Assembly (NCBI GenBank): GCA_946500965.1
Contig: CAMMXR010000002.1
Span: 1 to 34,253 of the forward strand
Source of the DNA: an uncultured Candidatus Saccharibacteria bacterium
GTDB taxonomy: Bacteria; Patescibacteriota; Saccharimonadia; Saccharimonadales; Saccharimonadaceae
DNA length: 34,253 nt
Reading direction: 5' to 3'
Position numbers and translations under genes: made by a program. A model generated the notes under the pieces. That model was not told the origin of the DNA. It did not search any database and worked only from the letters and a program-made list of their open reading frames with translations. Below are positions 9,047 through 18,043 of this stretch, piece after piece (position 1 is the first letter of the stretch; the number at the start of each line of letters is the position of its first letter).

Positions 9047-9667
9047 TCAACCAAAATCACTTCCGCCGCGCAGACCGAAGTCGCACAGCAGCTGATCTTG
9101 ACGCTGGAACGCCTGGCGCAATTTCTGCGCTGCCGCCTCCACGCACAGCCGGTTCAGGTTATCCGAACGCCCCGACATCGTGAGATAAAGATCCATCACG
9201 CGCCAGGGAATCGTCAGATTGGGATGCAGCCGGCGGGCAGCGGTTTGGTCCAGCACTTCCACGCGCAGGAAGGTTTGCGTCGGCAGCACCAACGGCCCCA
9301 GCCGCGCATCTAGTCGCGGCGCTTCCTTGTGCTTTTTTCGCAGCCAGGCTATCAGCGACGAACGGCGCGTATCCTTCAGTTGCTGCTCTACCCCCAGCAG
9401 CGGATAATTCCGGCCGCCCGGCAGCACCGGCCATTCCAGCTGCAGCGTCCCCTCGAACCGCGGCTCTAGAGACGGCCGACCCAACCAAGCCACCGCCTCA
9501 TCATAAAACGGCGCCACCTTGAGCGTCATCGTCCCGGCATATTCCGGGTCGTAGCGGACCACAATCTCCGCAATCTGAGTCTGAATCTCTTCCACCAGCG
9601 GCCAAAACGGCTGCTCCAACAGAATCTGCTTGAGTTGCTTCTCGGGGTTCGGGTTTTTCGCATTCAC
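9047..9667 (-). CDS. Orphan hypothetical protein A
   Basis: ORF track uses TTG at 9676, but GGAGG-TTGATAT-GTG supports a GTG start at 9667: (M)NAKNPNPEKQLKQILLEQPFWPLVEEIQ... Confidence 0.75.
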   Translation of the reverse strand: MNAKNPNPEKQLKQILLEQPFWPLVEEIQTQIAEIVVRYDPEYAGTMTLKVAPFYDEAVAWLGRPSLEPRFEGTLQLEWPVLPGGRNYPLLGVEQQLKDTRRSSLIAWLRKKHKEAPRLDARLGPLVLPTQTFLRVEVLDQTAARRLHPNLTIPWRVMDLYLTMSGRSDNLNRLCVEAAAQKLRQAFQRQDQLLCDFGLRGGSDFG

Positions 9668-9700
9668 ACATATCAACCTCCTTCAGTCATTTTAAGGTAA

Positions 9701-9739
9701 CCCCCCTTCATTATATCACAGATAACCATAAAAGTCAAG
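9701..9739 (-). promoter_or_regulatory. Sigma70-type promoter, copy 1 of a duplicated cassette
   Basis: Minus strand CTTGACTTTTATGGTTATCTGTGATATAATGAAGGGGGG: TTGACT-17 bp-TATAAT with extended TG. Confidence 0.85.
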
Positions 9740-9937
9740 GAGACGCCATCAAGCGCCACTAAGCGCCCCCAAAATGACACCACCTGCCCCCAAAACGCCT
9801 AAGCTACTCAAGCCACCAACATCACCTAACCCTTGCCTTCTCGTCCCACTTGTGCTACAATTGATCCAGAGTTTCACGCCGCGTAGCGATTGCTGTAAGC
9901 TGCCGGCACAATATCAAGTTAATCAGGAAGAATTATC

Positions 9938-10348
9938 GTGCCTACTATCAACCAATTGATTCGTAAGCCGCGCCAGAAGTCTACCAAGAAATCCAAGGCT
10001 CCGGCGCTCGGCTCCATCGTCAATACCTTGAAGACGCGTCGCTATGAGCAGCCCGCTCCCTTGAAACGCGGCGTCTGTCTCAAGGTGACCACCAAAACCC
10101 CGAAGAAACCGAACTCCGCGCTTCGCAAGGTCGCCCGTGTGCGCCTGACCAACGGCCAGGAAGTTTGGGCCTACATCGGTGGTGAAGGCCACAACCTCCA
10201 GGAGCACGCCGTGGTGCTGGTGCGCGGCGGTCGTGTCCCTGATCTGCCAGGTGTGCGCTATCATATCGTCCGCGGCACGCTGGACCTCCAAGGTGTCCAG
10301 GGTCGCAAACAGGGTCGCTCCAAATACGGTGCGAAGAAGGGAGAATAA
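9938..10348 (+). CDS. rpsL: 30S ribosomal protein S12
   Basis: [15 protein letters not shown]...[63 protein letters not shown] start; TACAAT box near 9854. Confidence 0.98.
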   Translation: MPTINQLIRKPRQKSTKKSKAPALGSIVNTLKTRRYEQPAPLKRGVCLKVTTKTPKKPNSALRKVARVRLTNGQEVWAYIGGEGHNLQEHAVVLVRGGRVPDLPGVRYHIVRGTLDLQGVQGRKQGRSKYGAKKGE

Positions 10349-10351
10349 TCT

Positions 10352-10831
10352 ATGTCACGTAAAGTTACCAAATCTCTCCAACGCAAGCTCACTCCCGATC
10401 GCAAGTATCAGTCTGTTCTGGTTCAGCGCCTAATCAACAAATCCATGCTGGACGGCAAGAAACAGGTCGCCGAACGCGCGGTCTATCAAGCCCTGGAAGG
10501 TGCCGCCAAGAAGGTTGGATCCGAAGACCCCGTCGCCGTGTTTGAGAAAGCGCTCGCCAACGTTTCGCCGGACTTTGAAGTTAAGTCCCGCCGCGTCGGT
10601 GGTGCCAACTATCAGATTCCGTTCCCGATTTCCGGTCACCGCCAGCTCCACTTTGCCTTTTCTTGGCTGGTGCAGGCGGCCCGCGCTCGCCAAGGTATGC
10701 CCTATGCCAAGCGCCTAGAGCAGGAAATCGTTGACGCCTACCATGAGACCGGTGCAGCCTACAAGAAGAAGGAAGACTGCCATCGCATGGCCGAGGCCAA
10801 CCGCGCCTTCGCGCACTTTGCCCGCGCTTAG
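10352..10831 (+). CDS. rpsG: 30S ribosomal protein S7
   Basis: MSRKVTKSLQRKLTPDRKYQSVLVQRLINKSMLDGKKQVAERAVYQALE...DCHRMAEANRAFAHFARA. Confidence 0.97.
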   Translation: MSRKVTKSLQRKLTPDRKYQSVLVQRLINKSMLDGKKQVAERAVYQALEGAAKKVGSEDPVAVFEKALANVSPDFEVKSRRVGGANYQIPFPISGHRQLHFAFSWLVQAARARQGMPYAKRLEQEIVDAYHETGAAYKKKEDCHRMAEANRAFAHFARA

Positions 10832-10917
10832 TCTGACTAGTTCAACTAGTCTGGCTACGTGCGCGTGCCGGGGCGGCACCAACCCTCTATCGGCTGAACT
10901 CACCGCCTCACACCGTC

Positions 10918-10945
10918 AAAATGCGACCACTTCGGTCGCATTTTT
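10918..10945 (+). terminator. Intrinsic terminator after rpsLG
   Basis: AAAATGCGACC-ACTTC-GGTCGCATTTTT. Confidence 0.9.
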
Positions 10946-11004
10946 GCTGCACCGCGAACGAACTTATGCTATAATGAAGTAAAATAGCGTTTTAGGAGGC
11001 ATTA

Positions 11005-12012
11005 ATGGTAAGATTAGCAATCAACGGGTTCGGTCGCATCGGACGCTGCGCATTCAAAATCGCTTTTGAGCGCCGCGACGCCGAGATCATCGCCATCAAT
11101 AGCTTAGGCGATGCCAAGACCTTCGCCCATCTACTCAAATACGATTCCGCCTATGGCATTTATGACCACAAGGTCAGCTACGACGATAAACACATCATCG
11201 TGGACGGACACAAAATCCTCTTCCTCTGTGAACCCGACCCGGCTAAGCTTCCCTGGGGCAAACTCAAGATTGATACCGTGATGGAGTGTACCGGCGCCTT
11301 CCGCAAGCTCGCCGACACTAAGAAACACCTCACCGCCGGCGCCCGCAAAGTCGTCCTCTCCGCCCCTGCCAAGGGTAGCGGCATCAAAACCGTCGTGCTC
11401 GGCGTCAACGAAGAAGTCGTCACCGCAGATGACCGCATCCTCTCCAACGCTTCCTGCACTACCAACTGTATTGCCCCAGTCATGAAAGTCCTGGAAGACA
11501 ATTTCGGAATTGAGAAGGCGATGATGACCACCGTCCACTCCTACACCGCTTCCCAGCGTCTCCAAGACGACGCCGCCCGCGACCTCCGCGAGGCGCGCGC
11601 CGCGGCCGCCAACATCGTCCCCACCACCACTGGTGCCTCTCAAGCCGCCGCCCTCACCATCCCGAGCCTGGAGGACCATTTCAAGGGTCTTTCGGTCCGG
11701 GTCCCCAGCCTTGTCGTCTCCCTGGCCGACATTACCGCCGTCTTGCGCCGCGACGTTACTAAGGCAGAAATCAACCAAGTCTTTGAAAAATCCGCCGCCG
11801 AACCCTATTACGAAGGCATTCTCACCGTCACCCACGACGAACTGGTTAGTACCGACTTCCGCGGCAACTCTCACTCCGCCATCGTAGACCTGCCCCTTAC
11901 CGATGTGGTAGGTGGCAATCTTGTCAAGGTCGTGGCCTGGTACGATAACGAATGGGGCTATTCCAACCGCCTGGTGGAGCTAGCCGTGGATTTCGGCCGC
12001 GACGTCGCCTAA
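11005..12012 (+). CDS. gap: Glyceraldehyde-3-phosphate dehydrogenase
   Basis: VRLAINGFGRIGRCAFKIAF...SNASCTTNCIAPVMKVL...WYDNEWGYSNRLVEL; SD taggaggc; TATGCTATAAT promoter. Confidence 0.97.
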   Translation: MVRLAINGFGRIGRCAFKIAFERRDAEIIAINSLGDAKTFAHLLKYDSAYGIYDHKVSYDDKHIIVDGHKILFLCEPDPAKLPWGKLKIDTVMECTGAFRKLADTKKHLTAGARKVVLSAPAKGSGIKTVVLGVNEEVVTADDRILSNASCTTNCIAPVMKVLEDNFGIEKAMMTTVHSYTASQRLQDDAARDLREARAAAANIVPTTTGASQAAALTIPSLEDHFKGLSVRVPSLVVSLADITAVLRRDVTKAEINQVFEKSAAEPYYEGILTVTHDELVSTDFRGNSHSAIVDLPLTDVVGGNLVKVVAWYDNEWGYSNRLVELAVDFGRDVA

Positions 12013-12035
12013 TTAACTAGCAGAAAGGAGTCAAT

Positions 12036-12512
12036 ATGCCAGAATATACCATCTATCTCGGAGCCGACCACCGCGGTTTTGCTAAGAAGGAAGAGCTGTT
12101 CCCGCTGCTCTGCGGCTGTCACGAGAACGTGAACGTGGAGGATCTCGGTGCGGACGAATATCAGGAAGACGATGATTTTAACGACCCCGCTATCGCCGTC
12201 GCTCAGGCCGTCGCCGCCAACCCACACGGGATCGGTGTCCTGCTCTGCGGCTCCGCTCACGGAGTCACGATGCAAGCCAATCGTTTTCCGGGTGCCCGTG
12301 CCATCAATGCCCTCACCCCTGAATCCGCTGCCGCCGGCCGCCGCGACGACCACGCCAACATCGTCTGTCTCGCCGCAGACCAGCTTGACGCCGTCACCAT
12401 GGAGCAAATCATCAAAACCTTCTGCCACACCCGCCCTGCCACCGATGAACGTTATCTGCGCCGCGTCCGGCGTCTTGACCAGACTCCGGCGGCTGACGCC
12501 AAGGAGCAATAA
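12036..12512 (+). CDS. rpiB: RpiB/LacAB-family sugar-phosphate isomerase
   Basis: IYLGADHRGFAKKEEL...GIGVLLCGSAHGVTMQANRFPGARAINAL...DDHANIVCLAAD. Confidence 0.88.
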   Translation: MPEYTIYLGADHRGFAKKEELFPLLCGCHENVNVEDLGADEYQEDDDFNDPAIAVAQAVAANPHGIGVLLCGSAHGVTMQANRFPGARAINALTPESAAAGRRDDHANIVCLAADQLDAVTMEQIIKTFCHTRPATDERYLRRVRRLDQTPAADAKEQ

Positions 12513-12514
12513 CC

Positions 12515-13171
12515 ATGCCTATTATCGTCCCCACCATCACCACCAGCGATCCCAACGTTTTCGCCACCAACCTGACCAAGTTCAGCACCTTCGCCAAGCG
12601 CATCCAGATTGACGCTTCAGATGGCAGTTTCGCACCTACCAACCTTGTTCCGCTTACCGCCCTCCAACCCACCCAATTCCCGCAGGGCGTTACCATTGAT
12701 ATTCACCTGATGTCCGCCCGCCCCAGCGAACATCTCCCGGCCATTCTCGCTCTTAAGCCCTCGCTTTGTATCCTGCACGCCGAGGTGGATGATAACCTCG
12801 CCGCGGTCTTTGCTCAGCTCAAACAAGCCGGCATCAAAACCGGCATCGCCTTCATCAAAACCACTTTCCCCGGTCGGGTGCGCGAGCTGGTGGCAAGCTG
12901 CGACCACGCAATGGTCTTTGCCGGCACCTTGGGTAGCCAAGGCGGCGCCATTGATCTGCTCCAGACCGAGAAAATCCCCCTGCTTCGCGCCATCAAGCCC
13001 GAACTAGAAATCGGCTGGGACGGCGGCGCTAATCTCAGCAATATCCGCGCCTTGGCCCATTCCGATCTTGACGTTATCAACGTCGGCAGCGCCATCTCCC
13101 AGGCCAGCGACCCCGCTGCTATGTATCAGTCTTTGCTTACTGAGGCCGACAAGAAGGGGGTACTAATCTAA
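12515..13171 (+). CDS. Ribulose-phosphate 3-epimerase-like protein, divergent
   Basis: IVPTITTSDPNVFATNL...RIQIDASDGSFAP...VTIDIHLMSARPSEHL...IGWDGGANLSNI; overall RPE architecture. Confidence 0.75.
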   Translation: MPIIVPTITTSDPNVFATNLTKFSTFAKRIQIDASDGSFAPTNLVPLTALQPTQFPQGVTIDIHLMSARPSEHLPAILALKPSLCILHAEVDDNLAAVFAQLKQAGIKTGIAFIKTTFPGRVRELVASCDHAMVFAGTLGSQGGAIDLLQTEKIPLLRAIKPELEIGWDGGANLSNIRALAHSDLDVINVGSAISQASDPAAMYQSLLTEADKKGVLI

Positions 13172-14134
13172 ATGGCTCGTATCGTCTCGCTCGGCCGCGT
13201 CCTCCAGGATATTATCTTGATTGATCGCGACGACTTCGCCAGTGTGGAAATCGCCGGGCAGTCTATTTTCTCCGAACTTACCATCGGTTCCAAAATTGAC
13301 ATTGACCACCTGCGCTACAGCGTTGGCGGTGGTGCTTTGAACTCCGCCACCACCTTCGCCCGCTGCGGACACGAGAGCGTCCTCTTTGGCACCATTGCCC
13401 ATGACTCCGCCGGCGAAGCGATTCTGGCTGCCCTGGACCGCGAGAGCATTGACAGCAGCTACCTCGCCACCGAGCGTGGCACCACCGGCTGTTCCATCAT
13501 CCTATTGGACGCCAAGACCGGCGAACGCACCATCCTCACCCACCGCGGCGTTTCCGGCCAGTTCCGCCGGTTCTCCGCTAGCGACCTGGATCTAGTGGCG
13601 CCGGACTGGCTCTATGCCACCACTACCGGCGGCGATATGGACAAGCTCCTAGCCTTCTTTGAACACGCCCACGAGCTTGGGATTAAGATTATGTTCAACC
13701 CCGGCGCCGCCGAAATCTCTCATCTCCCCAAACTTCACGGCTTATTAGAACTGGTGGATGTCCTGCTCGTCAACAAAACCGAAGCCGCTCAGATCGTCCC
13801 CGGCGTGGTGCTGAGCGAGTTGATTGAGCATCTCGCCTACTACTGCCCGACAGTTTTGATTACCGACGGTGTAATGGGCTCCATCGCCACCGACGGTAAA
13901 GCCACCTGGCGCCTCGGTGTTTATGGGCAAGTCCGCATGCGCGACGCCACCGGCGCCGGCGACGCTTTCGGCTCAGGCTTCCTGGCTAAACTGGCCGACG
14001 GCGCCGAGTTCGTGGACGCCTTACAGTTCGCCTCTGCCAATGCCGCCAGCGTCGTTCAGAAATACGGTGCCAGCACCGGCATCCTCACCGGCAGCGAAGA
14101 CCTCCACCCTATGCCGATTCAGCAACTAACCTAA
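13172..14134 (+). CDS. PfkB/ribokinase-family carbohydrate kinase
   Basis: YSVGGGALNSATTFARCG and C-terminal DATGAGDAFGSGFLAKL. Confidence 0.92.
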   Translation: MARIVSLGRVLQDIILIDRDDFASVEIAGQSIFSELTIGSKIDIDHLRYSVGGGALNSATTFARCGHESVLFGTIAHDSAGEAILAALDRESIDSSYLATERGTTGCSIILLDAKTGERTILTHRGVSGQFRRFSASDLDLVAPDWLYATTTGGDMDKLLAFFEHAHELGIKIMFNPGAAEISHLPKLHGLLELVDVLLVNKTEAAQIVPGVVLSELIEHLAYYCPTVLITDGVMGSIATDGKATWRLGVYGQVRMRDATGAGDAFGSGFLAKLADGAEFVDALQFASANAASVVQKYGASTGILTGSEDLHPMPIQQLT

Positions 14135-14151
14135 GAAAGGACCTCCCCCCA

Positions 14152-14859
14152 ATGTTTGACCAAGATATTCTTAAACAGCTAGAAAAAGCCGATGTCGCCC
14201 GCGCCAAAGCCTATGCCAAAGACCTGGAACAGGGGCTGAAAATCGTACGCACTTACCCGCAGGGCGTCACGGTCTTTGGTTCGGCCCGGCTCCCCCAAGA
14301 CCATAAATACTGCCTCAAGGCCCGTGAACTGGGCCAAAAACTCGCCCAAAACGGTCATGCCACCATCACCGGCGGCGGCCCTGGTATTATGGAAGCCGCC
14401 AACCACGGCGCCTACGAATACGGCGGCCAGAGTATCGGCCTCAACATCGCCCTCTCGCACGAGCAGCATCCCAATCCTTACCTCACCAACACTCTCCAGT
14501 TTCGCTACTTCTTCGCCCGCAAGGTTATGCTGGCGATGTCGGCCAAGGTTTACGTCTTTTTCCCTGGTGGCCTCGGCACTATGGACGAATTTACCGAAAT
14601 CACTATCCTAATGCAGGAGGGCAAAATGCCCAAGATGCCGGTTTTCTGCTTCGGCACCAGTTTTTGGCGTCCCCTGGACAAGTTCTATCAAGAGAAGATG
14701 CTGCCGCTCGGCCTAGTCTCTAAGCCTGATCTCAAAATCTATAAACTCACCGACGACGTGGATGAAATCGTTGCCGCTGCCAACAAAATCGGCCACCCCC
14801 TGCTCCACACCAACTACTACGACGGCTTCTCTAGCGCCTCGCAAATGGCCGACGCTTAG
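14152..14859 (+). CDS. LOG-family protein (TIGR00730-like)
   Basis: TITGGGPGIMEAANHGAYEYGGQSIGLNIAL...FFPGGLGTMDEFTEI. Confidence 0.92.
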   Translation: MFDQDILKQLEKADVARAKAYAKDLEQGLKIVRTYPQGVTVFGSARLPQDHKYCLKARELGQKLAQNGHATITGGGPGIMEAANHGAYEYGGQSIGLNIALSHEQHPNPYLTNTLQFRYFFARKVMLAMSAKVYVFFPGGLGTMDEFTEITILMQEGKMPKMPVFCFGTSFWRPLDKFYQEKMLPLGLVSKPDLKIYKLTDDVDEIVAAANKIGHPLLHTNYYDGFSSASQMADA

Positions 14860-14903
14860 CAACCTCATCACTTCTGCTCTAGGACTAGCCGACACGAAGC
14901 TGC

Positions 14904-15437
14904 CTACCGCTGTGTCGCCAGCTGTTCCAGCCCCCACAGCGCAATTCCTGTCGCCACCGAGACATTGAACGACTCCTTGCGCCCCTGCATCGGAATCTCT
15001 ATAAATAACTCGCACTCCGCCCGCACCTCGGTCGGGATCCCCGCCACTTCCTCTCCCAACACCAGAATGACCTGTTCCGCACTCCGAAGTCCCGTCGCTA
15101 GCTCCGCGCTGCCCAGCTGTCGTACTCGCGCCTGTTCCGTCGGCGCGAGATTGTTCTCTAGCCCCAGCACCCGCACCCCGCGCGCTCGTTCTTTACTCAA
15201 CCAAGCCGGCAGGTCCTCCACCGCCGTCTGCCGCACCAGCTGCTCCGCCCCCAGCGCCGCCTTGCTGATCTGACGGTTCAGCTTCTCACGCAGATGCGGC
15301 AGTAGCCTAGCATCCGCAAAGCGCGGCGTATATCCCGCATAAACCACCCGTTCCACTCCCAGCCCCTCGGCCGTCCGCAAGATTGCCCCCACGTTATAAA
15401 CCGAGCGCAGATTGTGCAGTACCAGCGTGATTTTCAT
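14904..15437 (-). CDS. TrmH/SpoU-family RNA methyltransferase
   Basis: MKITLVLHNLRSVYNVGAILRTAEGLGVERVVYAGYTP...LVLGEEVAGIP...IEIPMQGRKESFNVSVATGIALW. Confidence 0.93.
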   Translation of the reverse strand: MKITLVLHNLRSVYNVGAILRTAEGLGVERVVYAGYTPRFADARLLPHLREKLNRQISKAALGAEQLVRQTAVEDLPAWLSKERARGVRVLGLENNLAPTEQARVRQLGSAELATGLRSAEQVILVLGEEVAGIPTEVRAECELFIEIPMQGRKESFNVSVATGIALWGLEQLATQR

Positions 15438-15481
15438 GACAAAAATTATATCATATCTGTAAACAATGGTATAATCTAGCT
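15438..15481. promoter_or_regulatory. Divergent overlapping promoters for the SpoU gene and leuS
   Basis: Minus -10 TATAAT at 15445-15450 (7 nt before ATG); plus -10 TATAAT at 15470-15475 (6 nt before ATG). Confidence 0.8.
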
Positions 15482-17920
15482 ATGGATAGATATGACCCTC
15501 TGAAGATTGAATCAAAATGGCAAAAAATCTGGGCCGATACTGAGGCATTTAAGGCTGGCCCAGTCGGCGACCCGCGCCCCAAGAAATTCGTCGCCGAAAT
15601 GTTCCCCTACCCCTCTGGCGCTGGTCTTCACGTTGGTCATGTCCGCAACTTCACCATTGTTGACGTGCTCGCTCGCTTCTACGCGCAGCAAGGCATGAAC
15701 GTTCTTCGCCCCTTCGGCTATGACACCTTTGGTCTACCCGCTGAGAATTATGCCATCAAAACCGGCATCTCGCCTCAGTCCGCCACCACCACCAACATCC
15801 AAAACTTCCGTAAACAGGCCCAAAAGCTCGGTTACGCCATTGACTGGAGCCGCGAGATCAACACTTCCGACCCCGAATACTACCGCTGGACCCAGTGGTG
15901 CTTCCTCCAACTCTACAAAGCCGGCCTCGCCTACCAGAAGGAAAGCTACCAGTGGTGGTGCCCGGTTGACCAGACCGTGCTAGCCAACGAGCAGGTTGAG
16001 AACGGCCATTGCTGGCGCTGTGGCGCTGAAGTAGAAAAGAAGAAAATGAAGCAATGGTTCTTCAAAATTACCGATTACGCCGACGAGCTGCTGGCGTCGT
16101 TGGATGAAGTAGAATGGCCCGAAAAGATTAAGACCATGCAGAAGAACTGGATCGGCCGCAGCGAAGGTGCGGAGATTGATTTTCGCGTTCAAGTTGCTGC
16201 TGATGAACCTGCCGCCAACCCCTCCGATCCATCCGCCCCCCTCATCACCGTCTTTACCACCCGCCCCGACACCATCTTCGGTGCTACCTTCCTGGTGCTG
16301 GCGCCCGAGCATCCGCTGGTCGCCCAGCTTACCACACCCGGCACCCGCGCCAAGGTTGACCAATATCGCGAAGCCGCCCTCAAGAAATCCGAGATTGAAC
16401 GCCAAGAGAACAAAACCAAAACCGGCGTCTTCACCGGCAGTTACGCCATCAACCCCGCCACCGGCGAGCCGATTCCGATTTGGGTGGCCGACTACGTCCT
16501 CATGGGCTACGGCACCGGCGCGATTATGGCCGTTCCTGGTCACGACGAGCGTGATTTCGAGTTCGCCGAAAAGTTTGACCTGCCAATCAAGCAGGTGATT
16601 GAGAAGCCCGAGGGCAGTGACGATACCGACCGCTACTATCACGGCGAAGGCGAGCTCGTCAACTCCGGCCAGTTCAACGGCACCCGCAGCGAAGACGCCC
16701 GTGAACAGATTGTCGCCTGGCTGAACGCTCAAGGCGTCGGTCGCTCCAAAGTCACCTACCGGATGCGCGACTGGCTGATTTCCCGCCAGCGCTACTGGGG
16801 CTGTCCAATTCCGGTCGCCTATGATAAGAATGGTCAAGTCCATCCCATTCCCGAAGATCAGCTTCCGGTGTTAATCCCGGAGGTGGACGATTATCAGCCC
16901 GACCACACCGGTCGCTCCGCCCTCGCTAAGGCCAAAGATTGGCTTAAAGTGACCATTGACGGCGAGGAGATGACGCGCGAAACCGACACCCTTGATGGTT
17001 ACGCCTGTTCTTCCTGGTACCTCTGGCGCTACGCCAGCCCCCACGACCGCAGCGCTGCTTGGGACCCCGAAGCCGTCAAATACTGGTCACCGCTGGACGT
17101 TTACGTCGGCGGCGATCACGCCGTGGCGCACCTGCTCTACATCCGCTTCTGGTGCAAATTCTTCGCTGACCAAGGCTACCTGCCCTTCCGCGAACCCATC
17201 AAAAAGCTCCTCTATAACGGCTACATCAACGCCCCCGACGGCAAGAAAATGTCCAAGTCCAAGGGGAACGTGATTGATCCGCTGGAAGTGATTGATAGCG
17301 GCTATGGCGCCGACACCCTCCGCACCTACGAAATGTTCATCGGCCCCTACGATCAGGATGCCGCTTGGGACACTAAAGCTATCGGTGGGGTTTATCGCTT
17401 CTTGAATCGCTGCTGGACGCTCTGCTTTAACCCAGCCGAACCCGCCCAGCCCCTTGCCGCCGACGACCCCGCTCGCCTTGCCGCCCGTCATCAGACTATC
17501 AAGAAAGTCACCACTGACCTCCATCGCAACAGCTTCAACACCGCCGTGGCAGCGCTGATGGAATACGTCAATCAACTCTACAAAACCGGCGCCGAGACCG
17601 ACGACCTGGTCGCGCTCGCTCGCCTGTTGAAGCCCTTTGCGCCCCACCTCGCCTCGGAGATGCTGGAGCAACTAGAGACCGACGACACCTGGCCGACCTG
17701 GGAAGAGCAATACCTAGAAGCTCAGCTCGTAGAAGTAGTGGTCCAAGTCAACGGCAAACTCCGCGCCAAACTCCAAGCTAGTCCCGAGCTACTTGACCAG
17801 CCCGACGAACTGCGCGCCCTGGCGCTGGCTGACCCCAATGTCCAGCGCTTCCTGGCTGACCGCCCCGTCGAAAAAGTCATCATCCCCCGCGGCGCCAAGC
17901 TGGTCAACCTCGTCGTCTAG
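15482..17920 (+). CDS. leuS: Leucyl-tRNA synthetase
   Basis: MFPYPSGAGLHVGHVRNFTIVDVLAR...FRPFGYDTFGLPAENYAI-type motifs, editing domain, KMSKSKGNVIDP. Confidence 0.98.
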   Translation: MDRYDPLKIESKWQKIWADTEAFKAGPVGDPRPKKFVAEMFPYPSGAGLHVGHVRNFTIVDVLARFYAQQGMNVLRPFGYDTFGLPAENYAIKTGISPQSATTTNIQNFRKQAQKLGYAIDWSREINTSDPEYYRWTQWCFLQLYKAGLAYQKESYQWWCPVDQTVLANEQVENGHCWRCGAEVEKKKMKQWFFKITDYADELLASLDEVEWPEKIKTMQKNWIGRSEGAEIDFRVQVAADEPAANPSDPSAPLITVFTTRPDTIFGATFLVLAPEHPLVAQLTTPGTRAKVDQYREAALKKSEIERQENKTKTGVFTGSYAINPATGEPIPIWVADYVLMGYGTGAIMAVPGHDERDFEFAEKFDLPIKQVIEKPEGSDDTDRYYHGEGELVNSGQFNGTRSEDAREQIVAWLNAQGVGRSKVTYRMRDWLISRQRYWGCPIPVAYDKNGQVHPIPEDQLPVLIPEVDDYQPDHTGRSALAKAKDWLKVTIDGEEMTRETDTLDGYACSSWYLWRYASPHDRSAAWDPEAVKYWSPLDVYVGGDHAVAHLLYIRFWCKFFADQGYLPFREPIKKLLYNGYINAPDGKKMSKSKGNVIDPLEVIDSGYGADTLRTYEMFIGPYDQDAAWDTKAIGGVYRFLNRCWTLCFNPAEPAQPLAADDPARLAARHQTIKKVTTDLHRNSFNTAVAALMEYVNQLYKTGAETDDLVALARLLKPFAPHLASEMLEQLETDDTWPTWEEQYLEAQLVEVVVQVNGKLRAKLQASPELLDQPDELRALALADPNVQRFLADRPVEKVIIPRGAKLVNLVV

Positions 17921-18043
17921 ACCCGACCGCCCGCAGTTAGCCGCCGATTTTCTCCACTCTGCCTGCGCGCTTCGCCGACCCCCTTGTCAATCTCCACCAA
18001 ATATGCTAAGATGACATATAGTATTTTATATTAAAGGAGCATT

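Noticed and set aside
7623-9050. 475-aa minus-strand ORF opposite tig
   Set aside because: Gly/Leu/Val-rich low-complexity shadow of the trigger factor coding strand; no recognisable domain and no promoter/SD
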